Source: Triops longicaudatus
Lineage: Eukaryota > Arthropoda > Branchiopoda > Notostraca > Triopsidae
Length of the DNA: 64,000 nt
Assembly: GCA_022885665.1 (NCBI GenBank)
Contig: JAGQDJ010000135.1
Coordinates: 243,573 to 307,572 of the forward strand
Direction of reading: 5' to 3'
The notes beneath the pieces were generated by a model that was not told the DNA's origin, made no database searches, and was given only the letters and a program-made list of their open reading frames with translations. A program made the position numbers and the translations under genes. This document shows, piece by piece, positions 50,257 through 61,900 of the stretch (positions are counted from its first letter, which is position 1; every line of letters begins with the position of its first letter).

Positions 50257-51777
50257 TGTAAAAGAACAGAGCTAACCGTGTTATATAGTTCTGGTATGTA
50301 GGCATCTGCGAGCTTTGTTGGGACATGCCCATAATCTTATCTCAACAAGGATGCGAAAAGTTTCAATCGGGGGTGTAATTTGTGACAGTCGCGTAGAATC
50401 GTCTGGAGTGGCGTTCCATTGTCACGATCCGAATTTGTGTCAGCTCTTACAGATCGCAAAATTTTTGTTTCCCAAACGACACTAAAGAGACTTGATAAAT
50501 CAGCAGAGTTTAAAAAGCATTAGGTTTTATTTCGCCTCCTATGCTTGGTTAGCTAAGTAAAGTTGGGCGGAATGTCACTGAGAGCAGCCAGTTATCTACG
50601 CGGAGCGAAACCTGCTCAGACTGCGTTTTACACGCTGATCGAATTTCCTTGCTGCTTACACAGTAGAAACGGGGCTAGACTCGCCTTTTTCTTATAAATA
50701 AAACTATCTCTTGGTGCGCTTTTTGCAAGGTGCGAAGGAAAGCGCATCCGGTTTAATAATTAGTGGGAGAAATATGGAAAAGAAGGCTGAATGAATTATA
50801 AGTTCGTCTCGGTAGAGGGGGGTGGACGGAGGCAAGGGAAAGGAAGAGAGATGCTTGGGCATTACAAGATAAGGTCTGAGGCAAGGTACTTTGCGGGTAG
50901 GAAAAGGGGGCGGTTTTTTGACGGGACAAGGCAAAAAGTGAGAGTGTTGTAAGTATGTGTGTTGATCTTCATGAACACTCTTATTCGAGTGTAGTCATGC
51001 GACCTCGATACCTGAATCAGGAACGTCAAGGATGGTAGAAACGTAGAACCGTCACCTCCATTTTCGGCGTGACTTGAGACAACATGTTCAGACTGGGAGC
51101 TCCCACACGTTGAAATTGCTCAAAAAGCCCAGATAGTGATAAAACCGACTGTTGAATATAACTCTTTTTATTCTTTGGTTGAACCAAGTGTGTGCGAAGT
51201 TGGCTAGCTGTGAAATCGCCTTTTTTAAAACAAGCATAGGAATCAAAATAGCAATATAGAAAGTGTTTCTCTCTTTTGTAAGCGTATTCTCATTGTTGGA
51301 ATCCAAAGACACAAAATATAAAAATACAAGCATAAGGCTTCCTTTTGGGAGCTGAGCTGTGAACTCGTGCACAACTTGGGGGATTTTCCTAGTACCTGAC
51401 AGTTAAGTTGCAGCGGAGGTGAGCCAAGTTGTTGACGTGACTTTCTCTTTTTCACACTTTCTTTCATTGTTCGGTGTACACTTTCTTGCAAGTGGGGAAA
51501 CGAAAGTCAGAAATACTTCTTCTGTAGAAGATAAATTCATATTTTGATCGTTTTCAAAAGTTTCTCGTGAAATAGGTTACGGTCTGAAGTATTAGTTCAT
51601 AAAGCATACGAAGGGCCAGCTGCCTTAACTGTTTTTTTTTTTTACTCGTTTGGTGCTGAAGTGTATGGAAGAATTTTACCAGTTATTTTCTTTCTATCGT
51701 AGTCAGGAACGCTTGAATTATCGAGCGCTGCAAGAGAGCGGCTGGAGCGCTTGCATTCGGGCATTGGAGTATCCGTC

Positions 51778-53646
51778 ATGGAAGTTTTACAGCTTCACCA
51801 ACAGCAGTGGTCACGACCGGCCAGTGGAACGACAACTGTGGCGCCTATGACCCCCGAACCGGAAGGCTTAGAGCTGGTGACGTCCGTCGCTAGAAGCGCC
51901 GCGTCGGACACAGGCGGCAGTTTGAACGCTTTGGGCGATTCAGACAGTGACAGCGGGATCGATTTTGCGGAAGAAGACGCGCCCTTGTCCTCGACTCGGT
52001 CCATATCGGGCGATTCCGAGTCCTTCTCCTGCTCAAGCAGGAGTAGCCTCCTTGTCCCCGGCCATGATCTAGACGGAGCCAACCCAGACGCCGACGACTG
52101 CGATGACCTTTCGCCAGCCATGATGTCCAGTCTGAACTTGGGCTCCAGCAGTTACCCCGCCTACAATGGCTCCCCCTCTTCGTCGAGCTCAGAGGCGTGG
52201 CAACGCCAAAGGTTTGCCGTGCTGAGCTACGACCAAGTGCGGCGGTTACATGATGTCATGAACGAAGTGGTGTTTATCCACGGACGTGGCAATTTCCCCA
52301 CCCTCGAACTCCGACTCCGCGATCTGGTCAACGTCGTCCGAACCAAATTGGAAGCGGACGCCGTGGGCGTAAAAGACATTCGCCTGAACGGTGGCGCCGC
52401 GTCGTACGTGTTAACTTCCTCCGGATCTTCCAATTCCCATGCCTCGGACAGTCAGCAGCAAACTTACAATGACCTGGATCTCATTTTTGGCGTGGACCTG
52501 TCTTCGCCCCGGAGCTACGACCGCATTAAAAACGCCGTGTTGGAGTCGCTCTTGGATTTCCTGCCCTCGGGCGTCTCCCGGACGCGGATGTTGTCGTGCT
52601 CGCTAAAGGAAGCCTACGTAAGCAAGATGGTCAAAGTGACTGAAGGGGATCGGTGGTCCTTAATCTCGTTAGGGAACCACCGAGGCAAGAACGTGGAACT
52701 CAAATTTGTACACCACATGCGGCGCCAGTTTGAATTCTCGGTCGACTCGTTCCAAATCATCCTGGATTCCTTGTTGCTCTTCTACGACTGCGCTGCCATG
52801 CCCATCGGCGAAACCTTTTACCCCACCGTGGTCGGCGAGTCCGTGTACGCTGACTTCCGCGAAGCCCTACACCACCTGCAACACAAACTCATTGCCACGC
52901 GGAATCCTGAAGAAATCCGCGGCGGTGGACTTCTCAAGTACTGTAACCTTCTGGTCAAAGACTACCAACCGGCCAACCCGAACGAAATCAAGACCTTGGA
53001 GCGCTACATGTGCTCGCGCTTCTTTATCGATTTCCCCGATATTCACCAGCAGCGATCCAAGCTGGAGAACTATCTGTGGAACCACTTTATCGGCACGGAC
53101 GAAGCCCTCAAGTACGATTTCCTCATGATCCTCTACTCCGTCGTGGACGACTCCACCGTCTGCCTCATGGGCCACGAGCGACGCCAGACGCTCACGCTTA
53201 TTGAGGAATTGGCGTGCCAAGCTTACTACGCCGATCAACAGGCCGCAGCGCTCCAGCAACAGTCATTGGCCGTCACCGTTTCCAATGCGTCACCCCAGCA
53301 ACAGCAACCCAGTGGCAGTAGCAGCAACGGGGCCAGTAGCGTGGGAGCGACGCACATTACGCTGGCAGCACCGCCCCCGCCCACATACCACCACGCCCCT
53401 GTCTACGAAGTTCGGATATCTGGCTGCCAGCCCACGGTGGTGTATTCCAGCTCGGGTTACTTTTACGCGCCGATCATGACGGCACACCCCCATGGCCCGC
53501 CCCCTCCCCCGACCGCGTCGTCCAGTAACCAATCAGCCGCTTGCGGGACGGCTACTGCTCCTGCGCCCTCGCACACTAGCGCCACCTATGCTAGCTGCCA
53601 TCCCGGCTCTTGCTCATGCACTTGTGGCTGGATTGCGTGTTCTTGA
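51778..53646 (+). CDS. TENT5: TENT5 (FAM46) non-canonical poly(A) polymerase
   Basis: Cytoplasmic terminal nucleotidyltransferase that lengthens mRNA poly(A) tails; in animals, TENT5 proteins act notably on ER-targeted transcripts. From this ATG the product is 622 residues. Residues 1-145 are disordered, Ser- and Asp-rich. The nucleotidyltransferase region runs about 146-485. It includes HGRGNFPTLEL, LNGGAASYVL with the GG turn (205-206), YNDLDLIF with catalytic D232 and D234, LKEAYVSKMVKV, DRWSLISLG, NVELKFV, FEFSVDSFQI, NPEEIRGGGLLKYCNLLV, RYMCSRFFIDFPDI and STVCLMGHERRQTL. The last 137 residues are Gln-, Ser-, Pro- and His-rich and end CSCTCGWIACS, resembling the family's Trp/Cys C-terminus. 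The body is one uninterrupted GC-rich exon. The exon probably begins at 51703 after TCTATCGTAG, adding 25 in-frame codons if spliced to an upstream exon. I take 51778 as the secure start because it is the first ATG within this exon. Paralog identity (A-D) cannot be assigned. Confidence 0.95.
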   Translation: MEVLQLHQQQWSRPASGTTTVAPMTPEPEGLELVTSVARSAASDTGGSLNALGDSDSDSGIDFAEEDAPLSSTRSISGDSESFSCSSRSSLLVPGHDLDGANPDADDCDDLSPAMMSSLNLGSSSYPAYNGSPSSSSSEAWQRQRFAVLSYDQVRRLHDVMNEVVFIHGRGNFPTLELRLRDLVNVVRTKLEADAVGVKDIRLNGGAASYVLTSSGSSNSHASDSQQQTYNDLDLIFGVDLSSPRSYDRIKNAVLESLLDFLPSGVSRTRMLSCSLKEAYVSKMVKVTEGDRWSLISLGNHRGKNVELKFVHHMRRQFEFSVDSFQIILDSLLLFYDCAAMPIGETFYPTVVGESVYADFREALHHLQHKLIATRNPEEIRGGGLLKYCNLLVKDYQPANPNEIKTLERYMCSRFFIDFPDIHQQRSKLENYLWNHFIGTDEALKYDFLMILYSVVDDSTVCLMGHERRQTLTLIEELACQAYYADQQAAALQQQSLAVTVSNASPQQQQPSGSSSNGASSVGATHITLAAPPPPTYHHAPVYEVRISGCQPTVVYSSSGYFYAPIMTAHPHGPPPPPTASSSNQSAACGTATAPAPSHTSATYASCHPGSCSCTCGWIACS

Positions 53647-54708
53647 AACTGTGACGAGGGGGCGTGGGTAGCGCCCTGGATTTTGATGGGAGGAAATGGA
53701 TATTCGAGGAAAATCGAAAAGTGTTCCTGGCCACTTGGGGATACAAAATGAAAAGGAAAATCCAGAAAAAAATGTTTATAAATAGTTTACGAGTCTTATG
53801 GTGAAGGCTATCACCGCGGGAGAAACTTACGTGAAACGTTAAAAGAACTAAAAAAAAATATAAAACCATATGAAACGTCTTTCCATTGCATTTCCTGTTT
53901 GGGAGAATGGGATTTTTTTCCTGGTACTAGTTTTTTTTTCTCTTGACTGTAGAAGTCGACAGACAAATCATCTCGCTGGCCAAGCGGTATTTCACGCATT
54001 ATATGGATATGCAACTGTAATCTTACGGGGCTAGTGTTTTTTAAAAAGACGGTAGCTGTTTTTTTTCTTCAATGGGAATGCATCAATTTCTTCGGTACCT
54101 GTTTATGCTGACGTGTATGTCTATATCATAGAGGAAACAAAAAATTCCCCCGTGCCCTGCCGCTAAAATCTGAAACGAAAAAGCCTGGTGTTTCCTTTCG
54201 ACTCGGGTGTGAAGTCCTGGAATTCGAATGGATTTATTGGAGATCTGATGGGCCCAATATTGTTTTGGAGCAAGACCATATAAGCCAAAAAATTACACAT
54301 TTTGTCCCTTCCCTGTCCCCCATTGTTTTAAGTTGCTGCTCAACTGTGTGTTTCCGTGCAACAAAAAAGGAAAATTCCCTCAAAAGACACAAAAAGTATA
54401 AAAATGGGGAAATCCCAAGAACTCGGTAGTGAAAGGAAAAGCACCGAAATTTCCACGAACGTTTCGCGAGCCAGCCAGCCTTCTTAATTTGTTTTATCAT
54501 AATTGCCCTCTTCTCGCCCAATCCTTCCCGACCAGCAGCAAAGTAGAAAAATTCATCACAAAACTGTATATTTACTAATTTTTAAGACCAAATGTTTTTG
54601 GCACATTTGTTTCACTCGTACCAAGTCCGCATCCCAATCTATATGTTCAACTCTGTGCTTTAAAAGCGATGCTCCCGACTTTGGATTAATTATGTATTGT
54701 TTTGTTTA

Positions 54709-54722
54709 CCCCCCCCCCCCCC
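54709..54722 (+). repeat. Poly-C tract (14 C)
   Basis: Uninterrupted run of 14 C on the plus strand, within the probable TENT5 3' UTR. If transcribed it would be a binding site of the kind used by poly(C)-binding KH proteins. That role is an inference from composition only. Confidence 0.8.
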
Positions 54723-57136
54723 AGTTTTCCTGAATTCATAAGTTAAATCACGACAAGACAGCCTTTTTTTAAGACAAACCGTTCCAGTTCTAACTTTTTT
54801 TCGTAACTCCCCCGTCTCCCTTTCCAAAACCCAAGACTTAACTGCGCATTATCGTGTCAAAAGATCGCTACTATAATATGTGATGGGACATATACAAGAA
54901 TGAGGTCTTGCCCCACCAAAACATTGAAATTTGTTTTCATTTCTCCAGCCAACCGTAACCATTTGAGTGTTTCCTTTTGTTTCTTTTTGTGTATTTGGCA
55001 GAGCGCATGCGCAGGAAATTGTTAAGCTGCACCTTTTAGTATTCCAGCCTCTTGCAAGTGTGTAAAGGTTTCCAAGTAGACGTACCTAACACTTCTTTTT
55101 GTACCTTTTTTTGCCAGCCAACCTTTCACTCTCTTAATCGCACCTTTCATTTTACCTTGAGAAGCCACGTAAAACAGTTTGGAAGCAAGCCATTACTTAA
55201 AAAAAATTATTTGTATAGCTTCGCTACAACCTCTTGCGTGGCTAATAACATTGAATGTATTGTTTTGAGTTTTCTCTCTCCGTAAATTTTTGGGTTGAAA
55301 AGTCGGATTTTTGGGTTGTTGTGTGCAAGGAAATTTGCCATTCAAAAGCAAGTATCCTTCGCAAAAGCCCACCGAACCGTGACTTTCCCTTTCACTTTAC
55401 CTGTTCCTTGTCTCAAGGTGACCCACTTTCCGAGACAACTCCCTTAAAGCCATGCAAGCAACCTTGATGGTCCCATACGCATTCAGCATTACCGTTAACG
55501 TTTCATTGCGGTGTGAAAAAGCAAGGCCAACTTTGACGGGATAAATGATTTCTGTTTCTACTTGCGTGAAACGAAAGCGAGGAATTCCATAAAATCGCAA
55601 TTACTGTACTGTTTTACAGCCAACATAGACACAATCCTTCCATGAAATTCGCCTCAGTAGATTAGCTATTCACAACCTACAAACTTCCAAATCGGATCCG
55701 CGAAACAGACTAAGCTTGCGTATAGATTATGAGAAAAAAAAGTTAGAAAAAGAATAAGCTTCTATTAAAACCGCATATCAAAAGTCTGGTGAGCGCGAAA
55801 ACTCGAGAATCCAAGAAAAAGCTCAGCCTTGGGAAAACTGTGATATTTTCAAGATGTTCGTGGGCTCGACGGAAAAAAAAGGTGCGAAAACCAGAGTTTT
55901 TTTTTCGGAAAGCCTAATCCAGTTCAGATAGATACGAATTATGTTTGAAGCAGGCGAATTTCATGGCTTCAAAATTCAAGTACATTCGGGAGAACTGGTT
56001 TCAGTGTCCAGACGGAAATTATTGTAATTTTTGCTTAATGTTTGAACAGAAAATTTAGTGTCTTAAGCGCAGTCCTTGTTTTCAGCTACTTTCAGATTTG
56101 TTACGTATCCTTGCCCCCCAAAATTCTTTCCATGCCCTACCCTGAACCCGGAATCATTCTTTGAAAATTGCGCGGTCAGTTTTGGATCCAGTAACGTTAT
56201 ACGTGTTTCTTTACTTTGATATTAGTCTGCATACAGAGACATTCGTGTTGTGGTGGGGCCTTTACTATATATAATTTAACTACGAGCCATTTTTTCCCAG
56301 TAGGGTGACAAAGGGTTCTCTGAAAAATGAGGGTTAAAAAAAAGTAAAAACAAATCAACGAGAGGCCAATGCTCTGACGTGTACACATGTAATTTTAAAC
56401 ACTTCACCTTTTCGTGGGTCAAAGGGTGGATATCTTCTGTGCTGCATTGTAGAAACGGTACTTCTTTTTGTGTCCATTTTTTCAGTCCATTTTGTTGAAA
56501 AGTGTATATAGTGCAAAACATCGGTTATTCTGCTGTGTATTTTCCAGTAGGCGACGTCACAAGCGGCTAGGATTTTGTGCCGGGTACAAAAGTAGACACG
56601 GTATAAGTTGGGAGCGGTGTTAGAATTTCTTCCCATATTGTGATATAATTTTTGTGTTGGTCATGCCCTAACACGTCATTGTCATTGATCGTACTCCCTT
56701 CTCATCGCTTGATGTCCATTTCTCCACGTTCCAAAGAAATATGCATGGAAAGCCCGTGTAGAAGAATTTTCACAGCCCAGTTAATTTTGTGGTAAAAAAA
56801 AATATTGCTCCCTTTTTGACTTGTCGGTGGCTACGTGATGTGCACGCGATATGGGGTAGTACAGATATTTTGGGGAAAAATAAAAAGCTTGATTTTTTAT
56901 CCCCCCAAAAAATTTAGGAACCCTATTCCGAAAAATGTAGTGTCTTATTGTCCGGGACTGATTTTTGCGAACTCGTCCGTTTACTTCGTTCTAAAATGCG
57001 GAATCGACGTCCATGACAATATAGACAAATTACATTGTAATCTGACCGCTATGTCGACCCCTCCAAAAATCCTATGCTAAAGGTGAAATGGGCAAACTGT
57101 AGTACAGCCCCTCAGGTTTTTGCTCTTGGAAGTTGA

Positions 57137-57160
57137 AATAAAAAGGGAAAATGGAATAAA
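57137..57160 (+). other. Tandem AATAAA poly(A) signals
   Basis: Two AATAAA hexamers with starts 18 bases apart, followed within about 25 bases by GT-rich sequence. They are on the TENT5 strand and are the best candidate end of that transcript, about 3.5 kb past its stop. In AT-rich DNA the hexamers could also be chance. Confidence 0.35.
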
Positions 57161-58850
57161 AATGTGATTATCAATATGCAGTGTGCACTTCCTTAATGGG
57201 CGCAATTTTCGTCACATAGTAAATACAATGCGTTATACAGGCGACCTTGGCATTTACGGAATAATGAAGTTAATTTAAAACGTTGAAGGTATTCGGCAGG
57301 AGGTAATGGACGCTTGAGTAGGAAAAAAAGGAAGTTAAGTGGTGCTGGGTATTTCCAGATCACGTGGCCACGACTGCAGTTCGAAGTAAGTTAACGGAAG
57401 ATAAAGGAACGCAAGCTGAGTAGGTAATTGAAAGTCTTTATTTCCCCGCTTTTCAGTTTGTAGACCATAAGTGAATTGAGCTGGACTTATGTGTAACTTA
57501 TTTTGACTGTAGAAAGTATTTGTTACGTAAGTGTAACGAATACGATTATAGTCATCCATTCTCTATTGTTTGTATCCGTCAGTAGACTGGCTTCTTGAAG
57601 GAGATGCAGACAACATGAGGCAATAACTATTGTTTAAAAAGCTCTCGAATGCGTCTGTGTCGTATTGCACTTGTGTGGATGGAATGGGTATTGTTGAGCG
57701 GTGTCTCCAACTACGCAGCTAACGCCGCAGTGGGTTTTATGGACGAATGAACTGAGTAGAAAATGGGGTAGAAAAAGACCTGAAATGGATCACTTATAAA
57801 GGCCTCGCTGGGCCTATAGACATATTGGATGTGTGTGAATTAAGCCATTCATAGTGCAAGATGCCTCTCTTAGCGCAAGTGACTATATAGTAATCTGAGC
57901 TGCCGCTACATCAATCGAATTAAGCATTTCGGGATCGCAAGCAAAGGGGAATGATTGTGTTTTGCAGTATGGTGAAATACTGGAACGAGAAGCCCAAAAA
58001 TTTGCATGGTGAGCAAAAATGATTATTGTTTGAATATTTTCTTCGGTTGACGAATATGCTTTGAATATGTTGCTCAATGTATCGCGAAATAGTAAACTTT
58101 TTTTTTACTATGGAAACGGGCATTACAGAAAATATGCCTTTTCTCTGTTTAACGGTCAAATAAGCAATATTTGTTGGGAACGTGCTGTAGCTCGAGAGTT
58201 TTAACTCTCCAACGTAAAATTCCCGTACTAATCATGCTGCAATGCGCAGTAGAAAGCAAAACTTGGTTGAAAGCTTCTAGTATGTCGCGCATTCTGTAAG
58301 ACGATGAGTTTTCCTGTTCTGTGGACGCATCTCGCACCCATTAGGAGAAGCTTACTACATATTCATGAGGAGTCTTGTCAATCAAAACAACGTAATGAGG
58401 TTACCAACTTGGCACGCTGCAGTAGCTAATTCTTGACATAATTTACGTGTAATGATCAGAAAGTGGTGCAAGCAGGAGGCTTTGGGATGTAGAACACCAG
58501 ATAGTGTAAATAAGTGTTGTCCCTTCATATAGGTAAATTTTTTCCATTTTACGGAATTTCTCGTTAAATTTAGAAATTGTTTGTTTGTTAACAAAGCTAA
58601 TTTCTTACATCGAACTTAGTGGCGAAAAAATAGTGTACGCTTCTTAGTGTAGGTCTTAATAGTGGAGAAGATGAGTTGAAGGGTTCGAGAAGCTGCAACG
58701 CCACCGTTCTTTTCATCTTTTATCCTAAAGAGATAATACGACGTTAAAGCTTCAATCAAACTGCTCCTTTTCCAAATCAAATTACGTAGTCCTACATAAT
58801 TATCATACAGGCCAATTATTTTTTATTAAAACTCTGAAAACAAACACCGG

Positions 58851-58902
58851 CATCTATTTATTTTTATTATTTTATTATTTTTTTATTTATTTATTGCAGT
58901 GA
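58851..58902. repeat. AT-rich low-complexity tract
   Basis: About 50 bases made almost only of TATTTATT and TTATTATT units. A simple-sequence expansion with no nearby gene. Confidence 0.6.
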
Positions 58903-61900
58903 AGGTATATGACATTAGGAAGACGGCCGCATTTTGTTGGTATTTTAGATACTAAAGCAGAAAACCAAGTTCACTGACCTCTAATTAAACCAAAAATGAT
59001 ATACGTTATTGCAAGCGTCGTTGCATTATTTCACATGAAACATAATAAAACAGTAGCTAGATATTAATAGAGCCTGGGTATGAGAAATGAGTTTACATAT
59101 TTGATCGTAAACTATTCACGAGGAAGAATTATGAAAATTCTGTGACGCACAACTAGGGAGGTTCTGAAATATTTAATTAAAGTTAGCTCGCCGACAAGGA
59201 AGGAAATTTTGAATCTCGGTTCATATTTTTTTCTTGCACGGCCTATTACGGAAAGAAAAGAGGTTCAAAGAAAGAAACTTAAGCTTATATTACCTCCATT
59301 TGCGAAAATCATATTATGGGGTAAGTGGGGTGAATTTTTTCTTAAATATTCAGCAATTTTAGTCTTGGGCTAGAAGACGACTTCCTTCTTCGAAATAAAG
59401 TGAAAAAAAGGTTTTATTTGATCATAATGGATAAAACATGCTCACTTGTCTTTTTATGGGTACTATGTGGCAGTATCTTGTATAAAATCTTTTAAAAGGG
59501 AAAAGACAAGCCGAAATATACCAACATTTATAATACAAGCTGCTGTTGTAAGGAGCTAACTCATACGTATTTCTGTTAACACTCGGAAAAAATTAAAAAC
59601 CTCTATAAAAAAGGAATCCCTAAAGCAACTTTCGAGTTGCATATTGCTTCTCAGATAAGTACTACTTACAAAGTTCATTGGACAGAAAGCTGAGCAGCTC
59701 AAAATGCACACAATTCATAATCTGTTTCTCGGATCAGATGAAAACAAATATAGAAACTGCATTCACGTGCATCGGGATTTCACTAGAACATTTTCTTATT
59801 GCTTTTAGCGTACCGTGATCAAATTCTTTCTTGCTAAAAAAAATACTCTCACGCTATTTCTCCGTTGTTAAATCTTTCATCTGTGTTGAGATTACTATAA
59901 TTGGACTAAAAGGAATTATTTACTATTAGTGCAGGGGAAATCTACAAACAGAAAAATTCGAGCAATCTCGTGTTATACCTTATGAAGTTGGCTTACGTGC
60001 AGCCAAGCACGTTTAATTCCAAACTAATGTGACTTGGGAGGAATGAAAAAGGAAATGTTAAGTCAAAAACTTGTCTGGTTATACATATGAGCTCCACCAT
60101 TGACCTACAACCCTCAAAACAGTAAAACCTATTGAGTTTCACGCGCTTTTCTGAAAACGTAAATAAATAAACTTGTTTGGGAGCTTATTTTGTTTTTTGT
60201 CTGTTTTGTCAATAAAAGCTACCCTTCTAGGTTGCCTTACTTCCAAACTTTCGGCTCTGACAGGTTGAAAGAGGAATTAAGAACAATAACTGAATTATTA
60301 CGAGTCGTTTCTTTTATTCAAATGATTCTAGCAGTTTCATATTTCCATTCTTGAACCTTTAAACATGTACTGTATTATATTACCTTCGTAGCACAAGTGA
60401 AAGCAAAAAAATGCGATAATTCTGTAGAAGTGGAAAATTCGATCAGTTCCTCTGTTACAGTAGTTTGTAACGTTTTGCATAGGGTTGGGCGCTATCACGT
60501 GTCTTGGAATCCCGAGTCTTCAAGCTCATAAAAATCCCAGAATGTGAGCGTGTCTTGCGCATGAGACTGAATCGACCTTCGGGGACATCTTCAAACTGGC
60601 GAAACTGAAACGTTAAGCCTTTTGCATACCCAACCGTTTCTCACTTACCACAGAGAAAGGGAATTCTAAACTTTAAAAGACAACTCGTAATTCGAACTCT
60701 CAGCCTTGACTGAAACTTTCATGCTTTCAGTTTCAAACCCACAAGCTGGATGACAGCCCAATTACAGAAGTCCAAAGAATCGCTCAAATGATTTGAATGT
60801 TTAAATATTTTTATTTGTTTTTTCTCACTAACCAACCTAGCATTTCATCTATTGTCGCTTTTCGTTTTTATTTAACAATCAATCGTGTTAATCAAACAAG
60901 TGATAACTTTTTAAAAACAACAGTGAATGAAATAATGAATCAATAACTGAACCAGGGGAATACTTCGACTATGTATCACATTAATAGAATTAAATACTAA
61001 CAAAGGATTTATAATCAAATTTTATCAAAATCATAAAAAAAAACGCGAAGGACATTGCTTTTCAGATATAGAGGATTGTAACTGTCTCGGATTCGGATGT
61101 TTTAGAGGCGTGAGATGCTTCCACAATGGGTTTGTTTATCAAGGGCGTAGTAAATAAGCGAGTTAAGGCGAAAAGAAAGAGGAAGACCAAGAAAGGCAAA
61201 TGAAGAAGATCCCGGAAATTACGAATATAAGTGCTATCTTTGGTGATAATTGTGGACGTGGAGAAGCAGTAAAACGGTAACACAAGGTCGTGACGAGTCT
61301 CGGCTTTTCGTTGGAACACGCATTACGCAATGAAAGATTGGTCGGCTCACGCGCAAAACCTGCGCCGTCTTTTCTCGATTCCCAACCTTTCACAATTTAT
61401 ATACAAAACTGACGGCGTTTTCCATTCTCATATCCTGTAGCGGCAGGCCAAGGTATATTCTTGTTGGAAGTTACGGACAAAGTTATAACAATATACGTGC
61501 AAAGTGGGCTTTGAATGGTTAGATTTTTTTTTCACCGAAAGAATACATTGCGGTTTTCTGTATATGCTTGTCTTCGCTTTACGCTTAAAAGCTTGTTAAA
61601 TTTACCTGTATGGCAAATGAAGACACTAATCATGATGCCAGGGTACGAAGTTTTACATTTACTGAAAAATCCGGCAACCGTTGAAAGACGGAGGTGAAAA
61701 TGCGTAGCTGAAAATATATACAAAAATAAAATAGGGACTACAAAATGTAAAGAAAATGAGATGAAGGTAAATGAAAGTAAAAACGCAAGTAAACAAAAAA
61801 TCAGGCCCGTAGCTGGGGGATGGGGGCAGTTGACATTCCTATTGGTTGCGCAGAATGCCTAGTTTGGAAGAAAAAAAATATTCAAAACCCTATACATCTA

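Larger units (their letters stand above)
40492..51702 (+). other. Possible long TENT5 intron or upstream region
   Basis: About 11.2 kb without a recognised gene. It is an intron if the exon at 40438-40491 is real, otherwise intergenic. It contains a full CRE-type palindrome TGACGTCA at 43010-43017, an 11 bp inverted repeat at 47774-47839, and a 13-base poly-G tract at 50244-50256. A TATA-like CTATATA near 49804 lies about 30 bases before AACAGTCAGG, which could be an alternative promoter. No open frame shows a known domain. Confidence 0.4.
53647..57160 (+). other. Probable long TENT5 3' UTR
   Basis: I find no AATAAA after the TENT5 stop until 56879-56884. A closely spaced pair follows at 57137-57142 and 57155-57160, with a GT-rich stretch (GCAGTGTGC) just after it. 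This would give a 3' UTR of about 3.2-3.5 kb. The segment is AT-rich with T runs, a 14-base poly-C tract and no open frame of note. A variant ATTAAA near 55764 is an alternative end. Confidence 0.4.
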
